From assembly GCA_023052935.1 (NCBI GenBank), contig CM041293.1:172475600-172539599 (forward strand): a stretch of DNA of 64,000 nt, given 5' to 3'. Position 1 is the stretch's first letter. Each line of letters opens with the position of its first letter. The position numbers were made by a program, and so were the translations under genes. The DNA is from Piezodorus guildinii (Eukaryota; Arthropoda; Insecta; Hemiptera; Pentatomidae). Under the pieces are notes generated by a model. It was not told the origin of the DNA. It searched no databases and saw only the letters and a program-made list of their open reading frames with translations. Below, piece after piece: positions 32,148-44,892 of the stretch.

Positions 32148-32510
32148 TAATGTTATTTTAATACATTTATACAAAGGAAATCACTGGAAGAAAATACCTC
32201 TAAATGTGTTCGAAAACAATAAAAATTGATTATAACATCAAGTGAGAATCGTGTGTTGCACTCATAGGATTGTTTGATTATTTCAAATATCTGTAACAAA
32301 ATGTTTTCACTATTGATTTAATAAATCTTTACTTTGCCACTTGTTAAACTGTGTTAATTTCTGTAATTATTAGCAACACGCTAAAATATTATTACAAACC
32401 GAATGTTTAATACATCGCATACAATATTTACTCTCAAGTTTTAGTCATTCTGAAGTCAATATTTTACTTCTCTCATCTATACATTTATATTCTACTTCTG
32501 CTACCTTTGC
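32148..32510. other. No gene recognised
   Basis: AT-rich spacer. Confidence 0.5.
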
Positions 32511-32745
32511 TAATTAGACGATGCTACAGTTTAAATATAATGGGGATCTTAAACGAATACCTCACAACGTACAGTAAAAAGGCTCGGGACTACCATTTTA
32601 CGTCCCATCTGGGATAATAAGGACGGAATAACTAACTTTTTTTTTTTTTTTTTTCATTAAAAAATCCTATTGCTATATCACGAGTTTGAACTCCGACATT
32701 GCACATAGAAGGATGTTATATTACACAACAGGTTACCACCTCTCT
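32511..32745 (-). mobile_element. SINE copy (decayed)
   Basis: Shares ATGCTACAG, GGCTCGGGAC-ACC-TTT-ACGTCCC and CATTAAAAAATCCTA with the better copy at 35036-35318. The tRNA-like head at its right end (GAGTTTGAACTCC) is degraded. Confidence 0.55.
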
Positions 32746-33149
32746 GGGGCCCGTGCATTCCACTAATTTTACAGAAATCGCAAAAAAATCTTATTAATTT
32801 ACCATTCAACCACTTGAAATCATAGAAGACTTATATTAATTGAAAATGCACTACTAGATGGAACAGCTCAGAATCAGACCGAAGACGAAAAATTAAGATT
32901 CCAAGACAGGTCTAAATTTAAAACAAAACCCGCCTCAAATCAGAAGAAAAAAGGAAATGACGATTGGAAAGAATAAAGCAGTACTGAGCACAAAAGAAAG
33001 AACAATGTCTTGAGAACATAATGTACACTACTTAACATAAAGAAGTGACTGATCCATCGTACTCCAAAGGAAGAAAAAAGAAAAAAAAAATATTAAAGTA
33101 TTTTTAGAGATTATTTTTCGCTAAACAATTAATAATTGTAAAACAAAAT

Positions 33150-33214
<65 letters not shown>

Positions 33215-33894
33215 GAAGACGATTTCAGGGAAAACCTGACGGCGTCACCGTCGAACCACTAATCGATTCTGAGTAAGAAAGGAAGTTCCCAGTTAGTCAG
33301 AAAAATGAATTAATAACTTCTTAAATATTATTCATATATATTTAGAAAAAAAATTAATAACAATAAAATGAAATACGTGATTATTAATTTATTCAAGATT
33401 AATACTCAAGGTTTTTCACAAGAGGTTTGTTCACACTTAAATATAATTTACAAGCGCGCACAAAATCTATTTAAAGACACAAAAACCTTTGACCAATCCG
33501 ACCCCACTTTTTAGTCGGTAAGAAATCTTAAAATACTTAATTTATTTTTTTCATTACAACCACCTTCTTTACATTGCTTAAGGTTTAGTACACGGATAAT
33601 TAAAAGAAAGTAAAACAGAAAAAAATACCGATATTAACATTTTTTGTTCGATATTTTTAAAAATGAACCATTGCACACAAATAAAAATAAAAAAACTTAT
33701 ACAAAATTTAAGGTTTCACGTTTAAGAAAATTAGAATCTTAATATCGCTAAAAAAAACTTTAGGCCTTGCCAATAATATAACAACGCAAAATTGTTAAGT
33801 ATAATAATAAGTAATAAGTTAATGCCATGTTCGTCATTTTACATTACCCTTTACAACTTTGAATGTAAAATAATATTTTTTCTAAATTCTTCAG
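32746..33894. other. No gene recognised; (TA)n at 33152-33211
   Basis: AT-rich with a pure TA tract of about 60 bp. No supported coding region. Confidence 0.5.
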
Positions 33895-34059
33895 GAACTG
33901 ACTGGTAGGCGTCCGAAAAGCAGGCCGAAGCGTCTATGGGAGGATTGCGTAAAGTCGGGTTGTGTAAATCTTGAGGGTTTAGGATTAAACGGTGATCATT
34001 GGAGAAGTCTGTTAAGGCAGTATTTAGTTGTATCGGCGTCGAAACTTGGGGTTCGGTAA
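33895..34059 (+). pseudogene. RTE-like retrotransposon 3' end
   Basis: A 55-codon frame ends in ...VSASKLGVR-stop and contains TGRRPKSRPKRLWEDCV. This is the usual last segment of RTE-type ORF2 (GRP-K-RW-D then S-KL-VR at the stop). A TTATTATT tail follows. Upstream sequence is unrelated, so it is strongly 5'-truncated. The related minus-strand copy is 48154-48749. Confidence 0.7.
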
Positions 34060-34756
34060 CCTATTATTATTTTTATTATATATTTCATACATAGCTAAGT
34101 GATAGTAAAAATCATTAAAAGAGAATAGATATTACCGAAGATATTACATGTTGTACTTAGCAGTCATGTCCGCGATTTTTCATGACAAGTGATAGTGCGG
34201 CTTGCAAGTGACAAGAGTAGTAATCCTTCATTATTACGTAATTATTTTAATATAATTTAAAATATATATCCATTGTCTGCATAACCTAAATGTCAAGTGT
34301 AAATAGCAATGTTTGGTATATTTTGTATACACATAATTATTATAAAATAATAAACCAAAATGTACAGCATGTCAATGTGTTACCGCCATTTTATATTTAA
34401 ATTTCACCACTCTAGAGATATTTAATTACCTGGCTGTAGAAGAAGGTATTGAAGAAAATCCTCCTCAGCACAGTACATTCTCACTAACACTAACTAACTT
34501 GAAATATATCACAAACTACACGCACATCGGCCACACATATCCAAAACGCTACTGAACATTCTGCCTCTATCGCAGTTGTGAGTCACTTTCAAGGAAAGTA
34601 ATCGCTTGACGAACAGACATGAGGAGATATAAATACAAATATGTCACCGGAAAACCGCAATCGCAAGTGCTCAACAACTCGAGTGAGCGAACCAAATCGA
34701 AAGATAAAACATTTCGATGGAATACCAGATAATATACTACGGTATTCCGTCTTATC
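34060..34756. other. No gene recognised
   Basis: AT-rich at first, with mixed composition after 34560. No coding family recognised. Confidence 0.45.
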
Positions 34757-35979
34757 CAGGGTGTCTAGCATTATCGAGAAGGCTGAAAGGTAAAGAAATA
34801 TTTTTGATTTGTATAAAATAGAGCAGTTTCCGGGCCACAAGCAGGAAGGGTTGTAGGAAGGGTAGAAGGGCTATGCAAAAAATACACCTCTCCACTCCTA
34901 GAGCAGGGATAGCCCTCTATCTGCGGAGTCTTAGCCCGGCAGGAGAGGAAGCGGAAGTCCAACCACGTCGGGGTCAAGCCAGGGAAGAATTTTGCAGTTG
35001 CCCGAAGGTACCTTAATGAACAAAGCCTCACAGTGTTTGTTTATTTATTTAACGTAACTTTATGCTACTATGGCTAATCGGACGATGCTACAGTGAGAGT
35101 CCTAAATTTTCCCTATCCAGGTTTTATTAGGATAGAGATCTTTAGCGAGTACCTGACAACACACAGGCTCGGGACCACCTTTTAACGTCCCCTCCGAAGG
35201 ACGGCGTAACTAAAGATTTTTTACTCCCATTAAAAAATCCTAGGACCACCTGCGGGTTTGAACCCGTGACCTTTAGCATGGGAGGCTGTTACGCTAGCCA
35301 CCCAGCTACAAGTGATCCCTAACCTCACAGTGTATTTTATGTGTAACAATACGTACTATTTAATAAATAAATGTGTATTTTAAGTTAATAACTTTATTCC
35401 CCTTTATGCTACTTGATCCTAATAATGAATTAATAAACATGATACCTCAGGGAAAGAAATCCAATAGTGTTACAAAATAATAACCGAAAATTTCTATATT
35501 AATTAATACAGTTTCGGAGTCACCGCTGCCTTAGAAAAGTAGCGGCCGAAACATAGTAATAAGAAGTCTTTTACCTGGCCATATCTCTGTGAAAATCGAC
35601 AAAACAAAGAATAATCATAAATAATATGGTATACTAGACTAAAAATATATATAATGACTAATTACTTTACGAAAAGATTCAACTATATCTACCCGACATC
35701 AGCTGAAATTGTGGTTGTTTAAGTTGACTTACCAATGAATTATGATGAACTTGAATACTGCTGTTAGTAATAATCAATATTTACAAATCTGACTACCAAT
35801 TTATTTTAAAACTCGCTTAATGATATTTGCAACATCACAAGTAGGCATATTGGAACTTTTGTCTGAGTGAAGAAAAAAACATTTTATTTAGGGACCATTC
35901 TCCCTGACTATTTCCTCAATAGAATAAATTTCCTGACTTTTCCCGGATTTCCCGATTTTTCCTGTTGCTAGACACCCTG
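34757..35979. mobile_element. Possible hAT-like element defined by short TIRs
   Basis: CAGGGTGTCTAGCA at the left end and TGCTAGACACCCTG at the right end are perfect 14-bp inverted repeats 1.2 kb apart, and CAGGG-type ends occur in hAT elements. The flanking 8 bases do not match, so a proper target duplication is not shown. No transposase was recognised inside. It contains the SINE at 35036-35318. It could be a coincidental pairing of two separate fragments. Confidence 0.4.
35036..35318 (-). mobile_element. tRNA-derived SINE, best copy of the main family
   Basis: On the minus strand the head has box A TAGCTGGGTGGCTAGCG and box B GGTTCAAACCC. A body of about 200 bp follows (GGTGGTCC...CATAGTAGCATAAAG) and ends in a TTATTTAAA-like tail near 35036. 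Copies at 32511-32745, 43328-43604, 46496-46645 and 47160-47252 share blocks in the same order. Confidence 0.75.
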
Positions 35980-37641
35980 TTATAGTACGCGAATGATTAA
36001 TCAGACTAAAAACTAAACTAAAAACCAGACTATTCTTGTTGAAACCCAAAATACTGATAAAAATTCAGATTTCCATTATTTTTATATTTTCGTTTAACTT
36101 CTTTATAAAAAGAACAGTCAGCCGTAGATCCTAGCCACAAATGTTATTTAACGAATAACATTTTCCATTAAAGTTCTGTTTAATCCGACTAACACCAACC
36201 AAATCAGAGCGTGTCAAATGAGCCCAACACAAAAAATGTCCAGAAAAACGTGACTTTTTTTATTCAAAGAAATATATCTCTTAGACGGTAGGTCATAGCG
36301 ACTGATGTAATAGAACTAAAAATATTTCTCTTTAATTTCTGATACAGAAACTGCTGGAAAAATTTCGAATGCAGACAAAGCGTGAATTTTTCCATTCCAA
36401 CTGTTACACCTAGTGTTAAGGACCTCAGGAACACGACCCTTAACCCATTTAAGATATGGCATCTCGCATGCAGTAATACGACCAAGCGCACACAGCAAGA
36501 GAGAAAAAGAAAAGCACATGCGTCTACCGAAGCGAACTTCTTCTAGTTTTCGCACAAGCATCATCCTCATCGTAATGGAGGAGTAGAATAGGCGCCGGCC
36601 GGCCCAGGAACGGAGGAATGGCTCAAGAGGAGAGACCGCCCCACCTCCGCATCAAACAGATATGTTTAATAATAGGCAATTCTAACTTAGTTCAAAACTT
36701 TTTATTACATTATTAGTCATCATATTTACTTGTAACTCTCGATACAGATGTAATCATATACCCCTATATTATTCTATCTTATATTTCATTTAAATTACAG
36801 TTCACTACATTATTTTATCTTCCAGCCTTATAAAAAATATTCAATATTAAGAGCATCCTGGATTGCCCCAGGTCTCGAAATATTTACACCTAGTTTTATA
36901 CAGGAATAATTTATTTTTAAAAACTTTTCGGTCCTCATTCCGATTATCAAGTATCACATCGCATGTCAACATCATGCGAAAGAATTTTCGAAAGGAGACC
37001 ATTGTATTGTACAAGGCAGGCTTTTGTTAGGCACACAGTCGGATGGACTGTTTTCAACCGCTGAAATGAAAATGAACGTGATGAAAATGAATAAAGGAGA
37101 GAAAACTGGGAATCGAAGTGTCACAACCGATGACAACAAAGGAAAAAGAAAATGAGGGAATAGGACTGCGGTGGCAGACAATGCTTCCAGTAAATTCTTA
37201 TCAATTTTTCCAGCAGCCTACTCCGCTCAGCTCAGAGGACTGATTTATATTTCGTGACGACATCTTCTGGAACAAGGGAAGAGGCTAGGACAGGCACGTT
37301 TTGTATCGCCAACAAGTGAGATGTTCTGGAATTTTCTTTTTTCTGTGTGTAGGTATATTTATATTTTTTTTTTACAGGTTATTTGTTCTTTTTTTAGATT
37401 CGTCTTGTTAGGGCAGAGAAGGAATACGACAAAGAGGACACAGTTTTCCAGAAGCAGTTTGTAGAAAGTCTTATCGACCGTTAGGAAAATGAGCGGGACG
37501 GAGGTGAAAACCCCACCTTGTTTTATATAGGCTGAGAGTCGTCTCTGATAGCCCATATCAAATATCAAAAGGCGATTGTAGGCTAGTAGTCCATGCTCCT
37601 CTAGTCCCGGATCCTAGGGAACCTTTCCTGGGAGAGATATA
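35980..37641. other. No gene recognised
   Basis: It contains a less AT-rich segment at about 36340-36660 with a CCGGCCGGCC palindromic core. Short frames on the minus strand do not resemble known families. This may be the remains of an unidentified repeat. Confidence 0.4.

Positions 37642-37711
<70 letters not shown>
37642..37711. repeat. (GT)n(TA)n microsatellite
   Basis: A GT tract passing into a TA tract. Confidence 0.95.
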
Positions 37712-37713
<2 letters not shown>

Positions 37714-37714
<1 letters not shown>

Positions 37715-39007
37715 CTCGTGTCACAATGTTTGTTCGCGATAAACTCTGAAATCACTGAACCGACTTTGATCAAACTTCGTAAGTATCTGTTATTTGGTCC
37801 AACTTAAATGATAGGATACTTTTTTATTACTATTTTAAATGGTTGAAAAATATATTTTTCTAAAACGTAAAACATATGTTTAACTGTGGCAACACTGGTT
37901 CCCAAGTAAACTTCCCAGTTCTTCACATATGTGATTATTAATTAAAAGTATAAATGTGTGTCGATTGTTTTTACGCGTTCTTATTAATAAAATATACATT
38001 CACGTTATTGTTTCCATTTATAATAAAATACATATTACTATTACGTTTCCAGAAAAATTTGAATGACTTGCTGTGAGTTATGAGTTGCAAAGGAGTTATG
38101 GTAATATACAATGGTTATGTTTAAAAGATAAAACGATGTTATTGAATAATTTGGATGTGGCTACTTGGTACTGGTATGTAATTGTAACATTGAGTAAATA
38201 AAATTGGTATCTGACATGAAATAATAATCTTTTCTTTATCACTAACAGAGTAGTTCATTGCTATTCACCAGTATTTCTTTTATATAACCTCATTCAACAT
38301 ATTCACTATCAACATCTTTCGTAATTTGTAGCAATTTTAATTTAAATTGTTTTATTTATCAAATTGAATTCACCAAACCGCAAACAAAGAAGTGTAGTTT
38401 TCGTAGTATTTTTTCATAGTGTCTCGATATTAGAAACAAGATATTTATAGTCATGTTAGATTTATTATAGTAAAATGTTATGTTGTTTTTAAATCACTTT
38501 CCTCATCAACCATAATTCTAACTTTAGTCTAATTCTATTAAATAAACAAAAGCGAGCCAATAGAAGTAGGCATACCCAAAATTACTCGATATATTTTAGC
38601 TGTAACGTAATCGTGGTATATAGTCACGTTTGGAACATAAATGTGATTGATATACATTGATACAACGAGTGGGAATATATCACTTGAAAACAACTTTGAT
38701 AAACGTAATTGTTAAAAATATAATATTTATATTTCTTGAAAATTTATACGTCTTATAATGATGGAGTAGTTGTTGACCATTTTAACTATATGGTAAAGAA
38801 GGTTGTTGAGGGTGAAGACACCAAGAAAATACAACAGTAAGAAAAACATAAAATAAGTGTGTTTTATTCGTAGTTCCTTTGTGACCACATCCCCAAACAA
38901 TTGCTCAATCATATGCGTTTTATAGTTACCACTCAAAAACGCATTTATGCAAATTTAAATAAAGACAAAATAAAATATTCGCGAGCAAAGCCGCGGGTTA
39001 CAGCTAA
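37714..39007 (+). mobile_element. Non-autonomous Helitron candidate
   Basis: The 5' end TCTCGTGTCACAATG follows an A. The 3' end has a GC hairpin (CGCGAGCAAAGCCGCG, from 38980) about 10 bases before CTAA, which is followed by T. This is the TC...hairpin-CTRR layout inserted between A and T that defines Helitrons, and the CGCGAGC-AAGCCGCGGG string is familiar from insect Helitron ends. There is no Rep/helicase frame, so it is non-autonomous. Length 1294 bp. Confidence 0.6.
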
Positions 39008-39017
39008 TAGAAAATGG

Positions 39018-39024
39018 ATATATA

Positions 39025-39082
<58 letters not shown>
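39018..39082. repeat. (TA)n microsatellite
   Basis: Pure TA tract just after the Helitron end. Confidence 0.95.
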
Positions 39083-39087
<5 letters not shown>

Positions 39088-40444
39088 GATCATTTCTCGA
39101 CTGTTAATAATTTAAGTTTCTACTGTTCTTAGGTTTCAGTCAATAAAAAAATAATTTTATTTCTTTTAAATAATTAAACAGCATTTTATTTCTTTATGAG
39201 TATTTTAATAAATACCTTCTTATACAAGTTTTATAAATCGAACCAATGTCAAAAGGAGTTAGGCAAAAATTTTAAACAAAAAACTTTCTGAGGACACTGT
39301 ACCGTACCCAGGAGAACTACTTCCAGCCCTTCTTCTAGAACTTTTACAGGGATTTTCAAGTTCTTGCCTGAGCGAATGATGTCATCTAAATTAAGACCAT
39401 TACATGTTACCAGTATTGGATAGACCATGATATGCTCCATCCTATAAAGTGGCTGAAAATCTTGTATGTTTATTATATTTTATTTATAGTGATACATGAC
39501 AAAGATTGGCCACACGAATATGAATTCTAAATCTTTTCGCTTTCATCACACCTCCTTCGTTTTATCGATCTATTATGCTTTTATCTTCTCTGCTACAGGA
39601 AAATTCATATTGTTCACTTGTTTCCCGAATTGATTCATTGTTTTAATCTATTTTATCAAGTTCTCTCGACTAAATTTTGAACGTCATCTGAAGTGAGGAA
39701 ATCACGTATATAAGTTGTGTATTCCTCTTCGCTCCAGTTTTATGTAACGGACGTATGAGAGCTAATTTTTATTCTTCTGATATTTCTTTTTTCTCCAAGA
39801 TTTACCGCATCGATTCTGTCAGTTTTGTAATGTATTGCATTTCTTTCCCAGCCGCTTTGCCAATAAAACACATGTTTCTATTGAAAGGCAATTAATTAAT
39901 TAATTCTTTAACAGTTTATTTTCATCTCTCACTGTATTAAACAAATCTTACACTGATTATAACAATGGAAGTAAGAGAAAGTCGTTTGTTGAGCGCACCA
40001 GATTTTATAATGTTTCCTAAAGAGACTTAGTCCAAGAGAAAAGTTTTTTTTCTTGTTCTTTTTTTTTCCATGAGAGGCCTTGCGGAACTATGAGACCACT
40101 AGAGACAGACCTAATTCTAGGAGAGGTATTGCATAAAGATCGGAAACGTTAGACCCAGATTCACTAGCAAGGACGTTCGACCACAAAATGGAGAAAAACG
40201 GTACACAAGAACCTTCAGCAAATGAAACCTCGGAAACTAACGAAGGTTTATTCAGTGGTGAAACCTACCTTCCTAGGTACTAAATGTATCTCTACAGCTT
40301 CAGTACATATTGACATTCGCACTGTTTCTAAGCCTTATGAGGTGCCCAAAACCTAGCCACATCAAGATAAACAAAATTGTTTTTTTCAGCTCAAGATGGC
40401 ATGATTGCAAAAACATCGTGCATTTTATTAAAACTTCAATTCTA
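39083..40444. other. No gene recognised
   Basis: AT-rich spacer. Short frames at 39249-39440 have no recognisable family. Confidence 0.5.
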
Positions 40445-41052
40445 TTGGCTTGTGTCACATGAAATGTCCGTTTTCAAGTTAAAGGATTTTTATTAAAAAT
40501 ACGATATGAAAACAAGATAATTTTATTCGAAGTATTTTTTCACTTGGTCCTCATTTTTAAAAAGTTTTCCTTTGACGAAGTTGTCTAAATACCTGAACAG
40601 GAGGTAATCTGTTGGAGACAAGTCGGGAGAATATGGTGGGTGCGGAAGAACTTCGTAGCCCAGTTCTTTCAATTTTTGCACAGTATGTTTTGAAATGAAA
40701 CATGGGGTCTTGCTGCCGCTCAGTGAGATCATGAGGTACCCATGTATCGAGCTCTTTTACTTTCCCAATACACTTTAAATGTCTTGAAACGGTAAACTAA
40801 ACTTGCATTTAGTTGTGTTGAGAGTCCTTTAACTGTTTGGTAGGGGTTTCCTTCTACTGTATGTTTGAGGACATCGTTGTCTATTACGGACGGAGGCCTT
40901 CCTCGGGGCAAGTTTTCCAAGTGGATATCCCCAGCTGAGAACTTGGCAAATCAACGGCGAACGGTCCGTTCATTAACACTCCCTTCCCCAACGCCTTGCA
41001 AATATTTCTAGCGGCCTCAGCTGCTGAACGGACATTTCATGTGAAGCAACCC
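40445..41052 (-). mobile_element. mariner element A, internally deleted
   Basis: TIRs TTGGCTTGTGTCACATGAAATGTCC and its inverted match (GGACATTTCATGTGAAGCAACCC) bound a 608-bp element between TA dinucleotides. On the minus strand, transposase pieces are visible. Right after the 5' TIR comes an AAEAARNI helix-turn-helix piece, and further on KLKELGYEVLPHPPYSPDLSPTDYLLF, which includes the last Asp of the mariner D,D34D triad. The start of the transposase and most of the catalytic core are deleted or frameshifted. It would be mobile only if a full mariner supplied transposase. Confidence 0.8.
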
Positions 41053-42137
41053 TATATATATATTTATGTTTCTACATATTGAGTTACTGTCGAGACGTGA
41101 TGTTGACATGGTAAATCAGAAAGTCTTTTTTTACTACAGCACTTAATTTATTTGTTACGAAATGATCCTCGTGTAAAATAAAGTTTTAACAATTTAATAT
41201 ATGAAATAAAAGTATAATTTTGATTCTCTTAAAAAAAAAAAAAAATGTTTGGGTTGAAACAGACCTGAATGATTTTTATTTTTTTTTAATTCTTCAAAAT
41301 TTGGAAGGAGTAGGTGGCTAAAAGCTCAGCTCATTTTCTCCGGACGCCATATTAAAGAGGACACATAATATATAACATTATATAAATCGGAAAGAAGAAG
41401 GCTATTATATCGATACTAGCTAATCGATTCGGGACGACCTCATCGAAGGCAGTAGGAAAGATGGAGGCACATTATCCCTTAATCGCCCGCCTGCCAATCT
41501 CATCCGACCCGCTTGTCTCTTTTTTCGTTCATTAAATTTAATGCCGGATCTCGAAACTTACCAATCGATAATTACCACGCTCGATATCCAATATCAAAAC
41601 AAATCTGTTACATCCGAAGGATCAGATCTTTTTGTCGAAACGGTTTCTTGTTTGTTTGCAATCATTAGCTATAAGCCAATAGAGGGAACACTTCACGAAA
41701 AAAAAGGTAGGTTAAAAAAAGGTAGGTTTGAGGAGAAATAAGTTGATCATTTCAACTACATGGATATTTCCAGAGTTACGATGTCATTAACCTTGAATCA
41801 TTTCATTATTTTTTTCATAGATTCATCCTGAACGTACGTTCAACCCTCTTCTAATTACCATCAACCGAAAGGTTGGGTTCTAAATGATAGTTCCAATACT
41901 TGAGTAACTAACATATATATAAAGAATAAAATGGAATAGAAAAGAAACTTTATTCTGGGACAATGTCCCTTAAGAATAACAATTATGAAAAAAATACTAA
42001 ATTATAACTGGCCAAAAACATCGATCTCTCAATTCTAACCATAACCCCATATATAGAACTATCTCCAGCTTCAATATCTCCAGCCCAGAGACCTATCTGA
42101 CATATACAGCCAACATCAAAAAATAAGATCATTAAGC
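41053..42137. other. No gene recognised
   Basis: AT-rich. The frame at 41541-41741 has no recognisable family. Confidence 0.45.
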
Positions 42138-42434
42138 CAGTTAAGAATTTCGAGCCCAGAACGTACCACACTTTATGGAAAAACCAAAATGTTCATCTTC
42201 AAAGCACCAGAAACCTGCACTTTCTGTGGTCAGTTTATCTTAAACAGCTAGTTTCATGTCCTTCTCTACTGTGAAAAGCTCATGAAAGACAGAGAAAGAT
42301 ATGTACAACCATTTTTATCAGGATCCAGTGATGACCAAAAAATTAAAAAAATTCTTCAAATAGACAATATTGAAAAACTGAACAACATTTTCTGGTTCAC
42401 TAAGTCAGCATGTAATACCCTGGACCCTGGATAA
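42138..42434 (+). pseudogene. Non-LTR ORF2 C-terminus, relative of the layer-2 fragment
   Basis: The reading ...RTTLYGKTKMFIFKAPETCTFCGQFILNS-stop-FHVLLYCEKLMKDRERY aligns along its length with the protein tail at 10760-11074, including the C-x2-C...H-x4-C knuckle. One in-frame TAG replaces a codon near 42250. It continues to the normal stop at 42432-42434. The 3' UTR runs to about 42780 and ends in TTCTATTCTA-type repeats, as in the layer-2 fragment. Upstream domains are missing. Confidence 0.75.
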
Positions 42435-42780
42435 CTTCAACTGTGAAGGTCCACACACCAATTAAGTGTCTAGTTATCTAAGGTTAACTGTTTATTATTT
42501 TTCATTGTACGGCGAATGTTTTCAGTTTGTTTTTCAAGTTGTTAATTGTTTTTGTTTGTTTTTTTATGTTTTATTTCAGTATCGTTTTTCTATTATGTAT
42601 CAATTAAATGACAAAATGTATTATTTAAATAGTTTACAATTATTATTTTTAAGTTTTTCTCAAGAGCCGAATAAATGGACATTTATTATTAACTAGACTC
42701 ATGTTGGCAATTGAAGAGATTTATAATTTGAATTGATTTTTACAAGAATGTAAATCTTAAACAAATAAATTCTATTCTAC
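42435..42780 (+). mobile_element. 3' UTR and tail of the same non-LTR fragment
   Basis: T-rich 3' UTR ending in AAATAAATTCTATTCTACTC, a short tandem tail instead of poly-A. Confidence 0.55.
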
Positions 42781-42959
42781 TCTAACTGCCCAAAAACAAT
42801 ATATAACTACAATTAAATAACACAAGAACGAAAAAGAAAGAAAGGGCCATAGTACCATCTCTATGTACATATTCTAGAAATACAAAAAATTTAAAAAACA
42901 AAATAAACATAAAATTTAACTTTTATATCTCATTAAAGAAAGTGCATTGAAGTAAAATT

Positions 42960-43265
42960 CACTTTACATAAGTTGGCATAATAAAAATTAGCTTACATCT
43001 GATTGAAGCGAAAGAAAGTATTGAAATAGGAGGGATTTAAACAATGATAGACAAGGAGCATGACGGATGTTTGAAGGGAAAGTATTCCATAAGACAATGG
43101 AACGGGATAAAAAGGAGCAGTCATATATTTGGTTCTATGGAAAGGAGTGTGGAGGTCGGAAAGACGGGATCTGTTTTCTGGCGATGGGTTGAGGATTTAA
43201 ATACCAGAAGGCTGTAAACATAGAATGGGTAGTGGGAGTTAACGATTTGAAAGAGAAATATTGTC
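42960..43265 (-). pseudogene. CR1/L2-like non-LTR ORF2 tail, decayed
   Basis: The minus strand reads pieces of the common ORF2 end: DLHTPFHRTKYMTAPF, then after a frameshift FLSRSIVLWNTFPSNIRHA and FKSLLFQYF. The pattern R-T-x-Y...RSI-LWN-LP...FK is frequent at the C-terminus of CR1-type reverse transcriptase proteins. No intact domain remains. Confidence 0.6.
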
Positions 43266-43327
43266 TTCGAAAGAAAATATACACTAATATTCCTACGTTT
43301 CTTAATATTTTTTTTTTAATTATAATA

Positions 43328-43604
43328 TGACAGGTTTGTTTGTTTATTTATTTAACGTCCCTTTATGATACCATGGCTAATCGGATGATGCTGCAGCGGG
43401 AGACCTAAATTTTGCCTATCCAGATTTTATTAGGATAGGGATCTTTAACGAGACATCGCACAGGTTCGGGACCACTGTTTAACGCCTCCCTTCGAACCAT
43501 GGACTTTATACTACCTTTAAACAAAAAATAGAGTCACCTGCCGTGTTGGAACCCGCTTAAGCATGGAAAGCTTTTATGCTAACTACAACACAACAGGTGA
43601 TGAC
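43328..43604 (-). mobile_element. SINE copy
   Basis: Shares TATTTATTTAACGT, CTTTATGATACCATGGCTAA, CGGGACCAC and the box-B region (GGGTTCCAACAC on the minus strand) with 35036-35318. Confidence 0.65.
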
Positions 43605-43643
43605 AGGCTTTGCCTGTAATATCCTAAATAATAACTATAGATT

Positions 43644-44070
43644 TTGACCTTTAAAAATACCTCATCCTCACAAAAGACTGAAACTACTCGAAGATATCGT
43701 TTACTACAACACTTACTAGAAAAACATTCAAAACTTCCAGTATATTACAAAATACCCATTAACATCACTATTATAAGACCTATTAGAACATATGGAATCG
43801 AGCTTTGGGGCTTTATTAAACCATATAATTCCTCCCGCATCCAACCCTCCAAATCCAAAATCCTGAATGCCCCTTATTTTGTCAGAAATCAACTCCTCCA
43901 TAATGACCTAAACATCCCATTAGTTGCAGACATAGCCCGTTATAGATACTCCTCTTTTCATTCTAAACTCCCTGCCCACACAAACCCACTCCACCGTATC
44001 TTCCTTAGATATCCCTGATAACCCTCCGAGGCGACTGAAAAGAAGGTGGCCTCGGAACCTACTGCCTTAA
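43644..44070 (+). pseudogene. Jockey-type ORF2 3' end, decayed
   Basis: A plus-strand frame reads RPIRTYGIELWGFIKPYNSSRIQ, then NAPYFVRNQLLHNDLNIPLVADIARYRYSSFH and, in a shifted frame, NPPRRLKRRWPRNLLP-stop at 44068-44070. It aligns with the C-terminal 130 residues of ORF2 at 28634-31312. It lacks a start and all catalytic motifs. One or two frameshifts are present near 44018. Confidence 0.78.
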
Positions 44071-44892
44071 AATAGTTAGTGAAGAGCTACCACTGGGTAG
44101 TTGTTTCTCAAAACATTTTATGACAATGGCATATTTACTCATTGTATTCTTTAATACAATTGAAAATTACCATAAATAAATAAATAAAATACCTCTCCAA
44201 TGAATAAGCGTTACCCCTACGAAAAGAAGATGGTGGCGCGACAGGACATTGAGCAACTATGACCCCTCACTTTCTCCTCCGAAGCACTTTTGTTGACCCG
44301 GGACAGTTGCGAAACCTCCTCAGAATGGTGTTCCAGATCTGGGGGTTGCAACTCTAGGCTTAAACCTTCATGAAACATTCAGGCTTTTCTGACTTTTGGA
44401 ACATTTATAAGATACCACTCTTCCTTCAAGACTTTGTTTATTTTTCCAGAACAAACATCTTTAGTGGATATACAAGTCGTTAAATATACAGCCGTGGTCA
44501 TAGCAATAGCATCATTCAATACAAAGAAATGTTTCCAAAATTAAACATAATAGATTATTTTTAAAACTATGTTGATTTGTGTCACCACTGTGTTCCGCAA
44601 AAATTGTTCCACTTCATGTAATCTCACAATGTTAATTGTTTTTTATATGGAAATTCTTAAAATTAAATACTATAAAAAACTAATAACCAAAAAACTAGGA
44701 TTTTTTTTAATTTTAATTCATTTATTTTATTAGGCATAAGATATAAATAAGAAGAAAAAAAAACAAAAAGATACGATTGGATCAAATTCATTACACAAGA
44801 AAAAAAAAAATTAAAGCAATTTTAAAGACCACGATTGTATATCTATGTGAATTAAATGGAACCATCGAACTGATAAATTAAATATGTAGGTA
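44071..44892. other. No gene recognised
   Basis: Includes a GC-richer segment at about 44220-44360 that I cannot assign. Confidence 0.4.

Noticed and set aside
34771..35031. 86-codon minus-strand frame with several Cys
   Set aside because: No family recognised, and it overlaps a TIR-like end and a SINE region. Not enough support for a gene.
36264..36570. Two overlapping minus-strand frames of 75-84 codons
   Set aside because: No motif or family recognised, and mutual overlap in different frames suggests chance.
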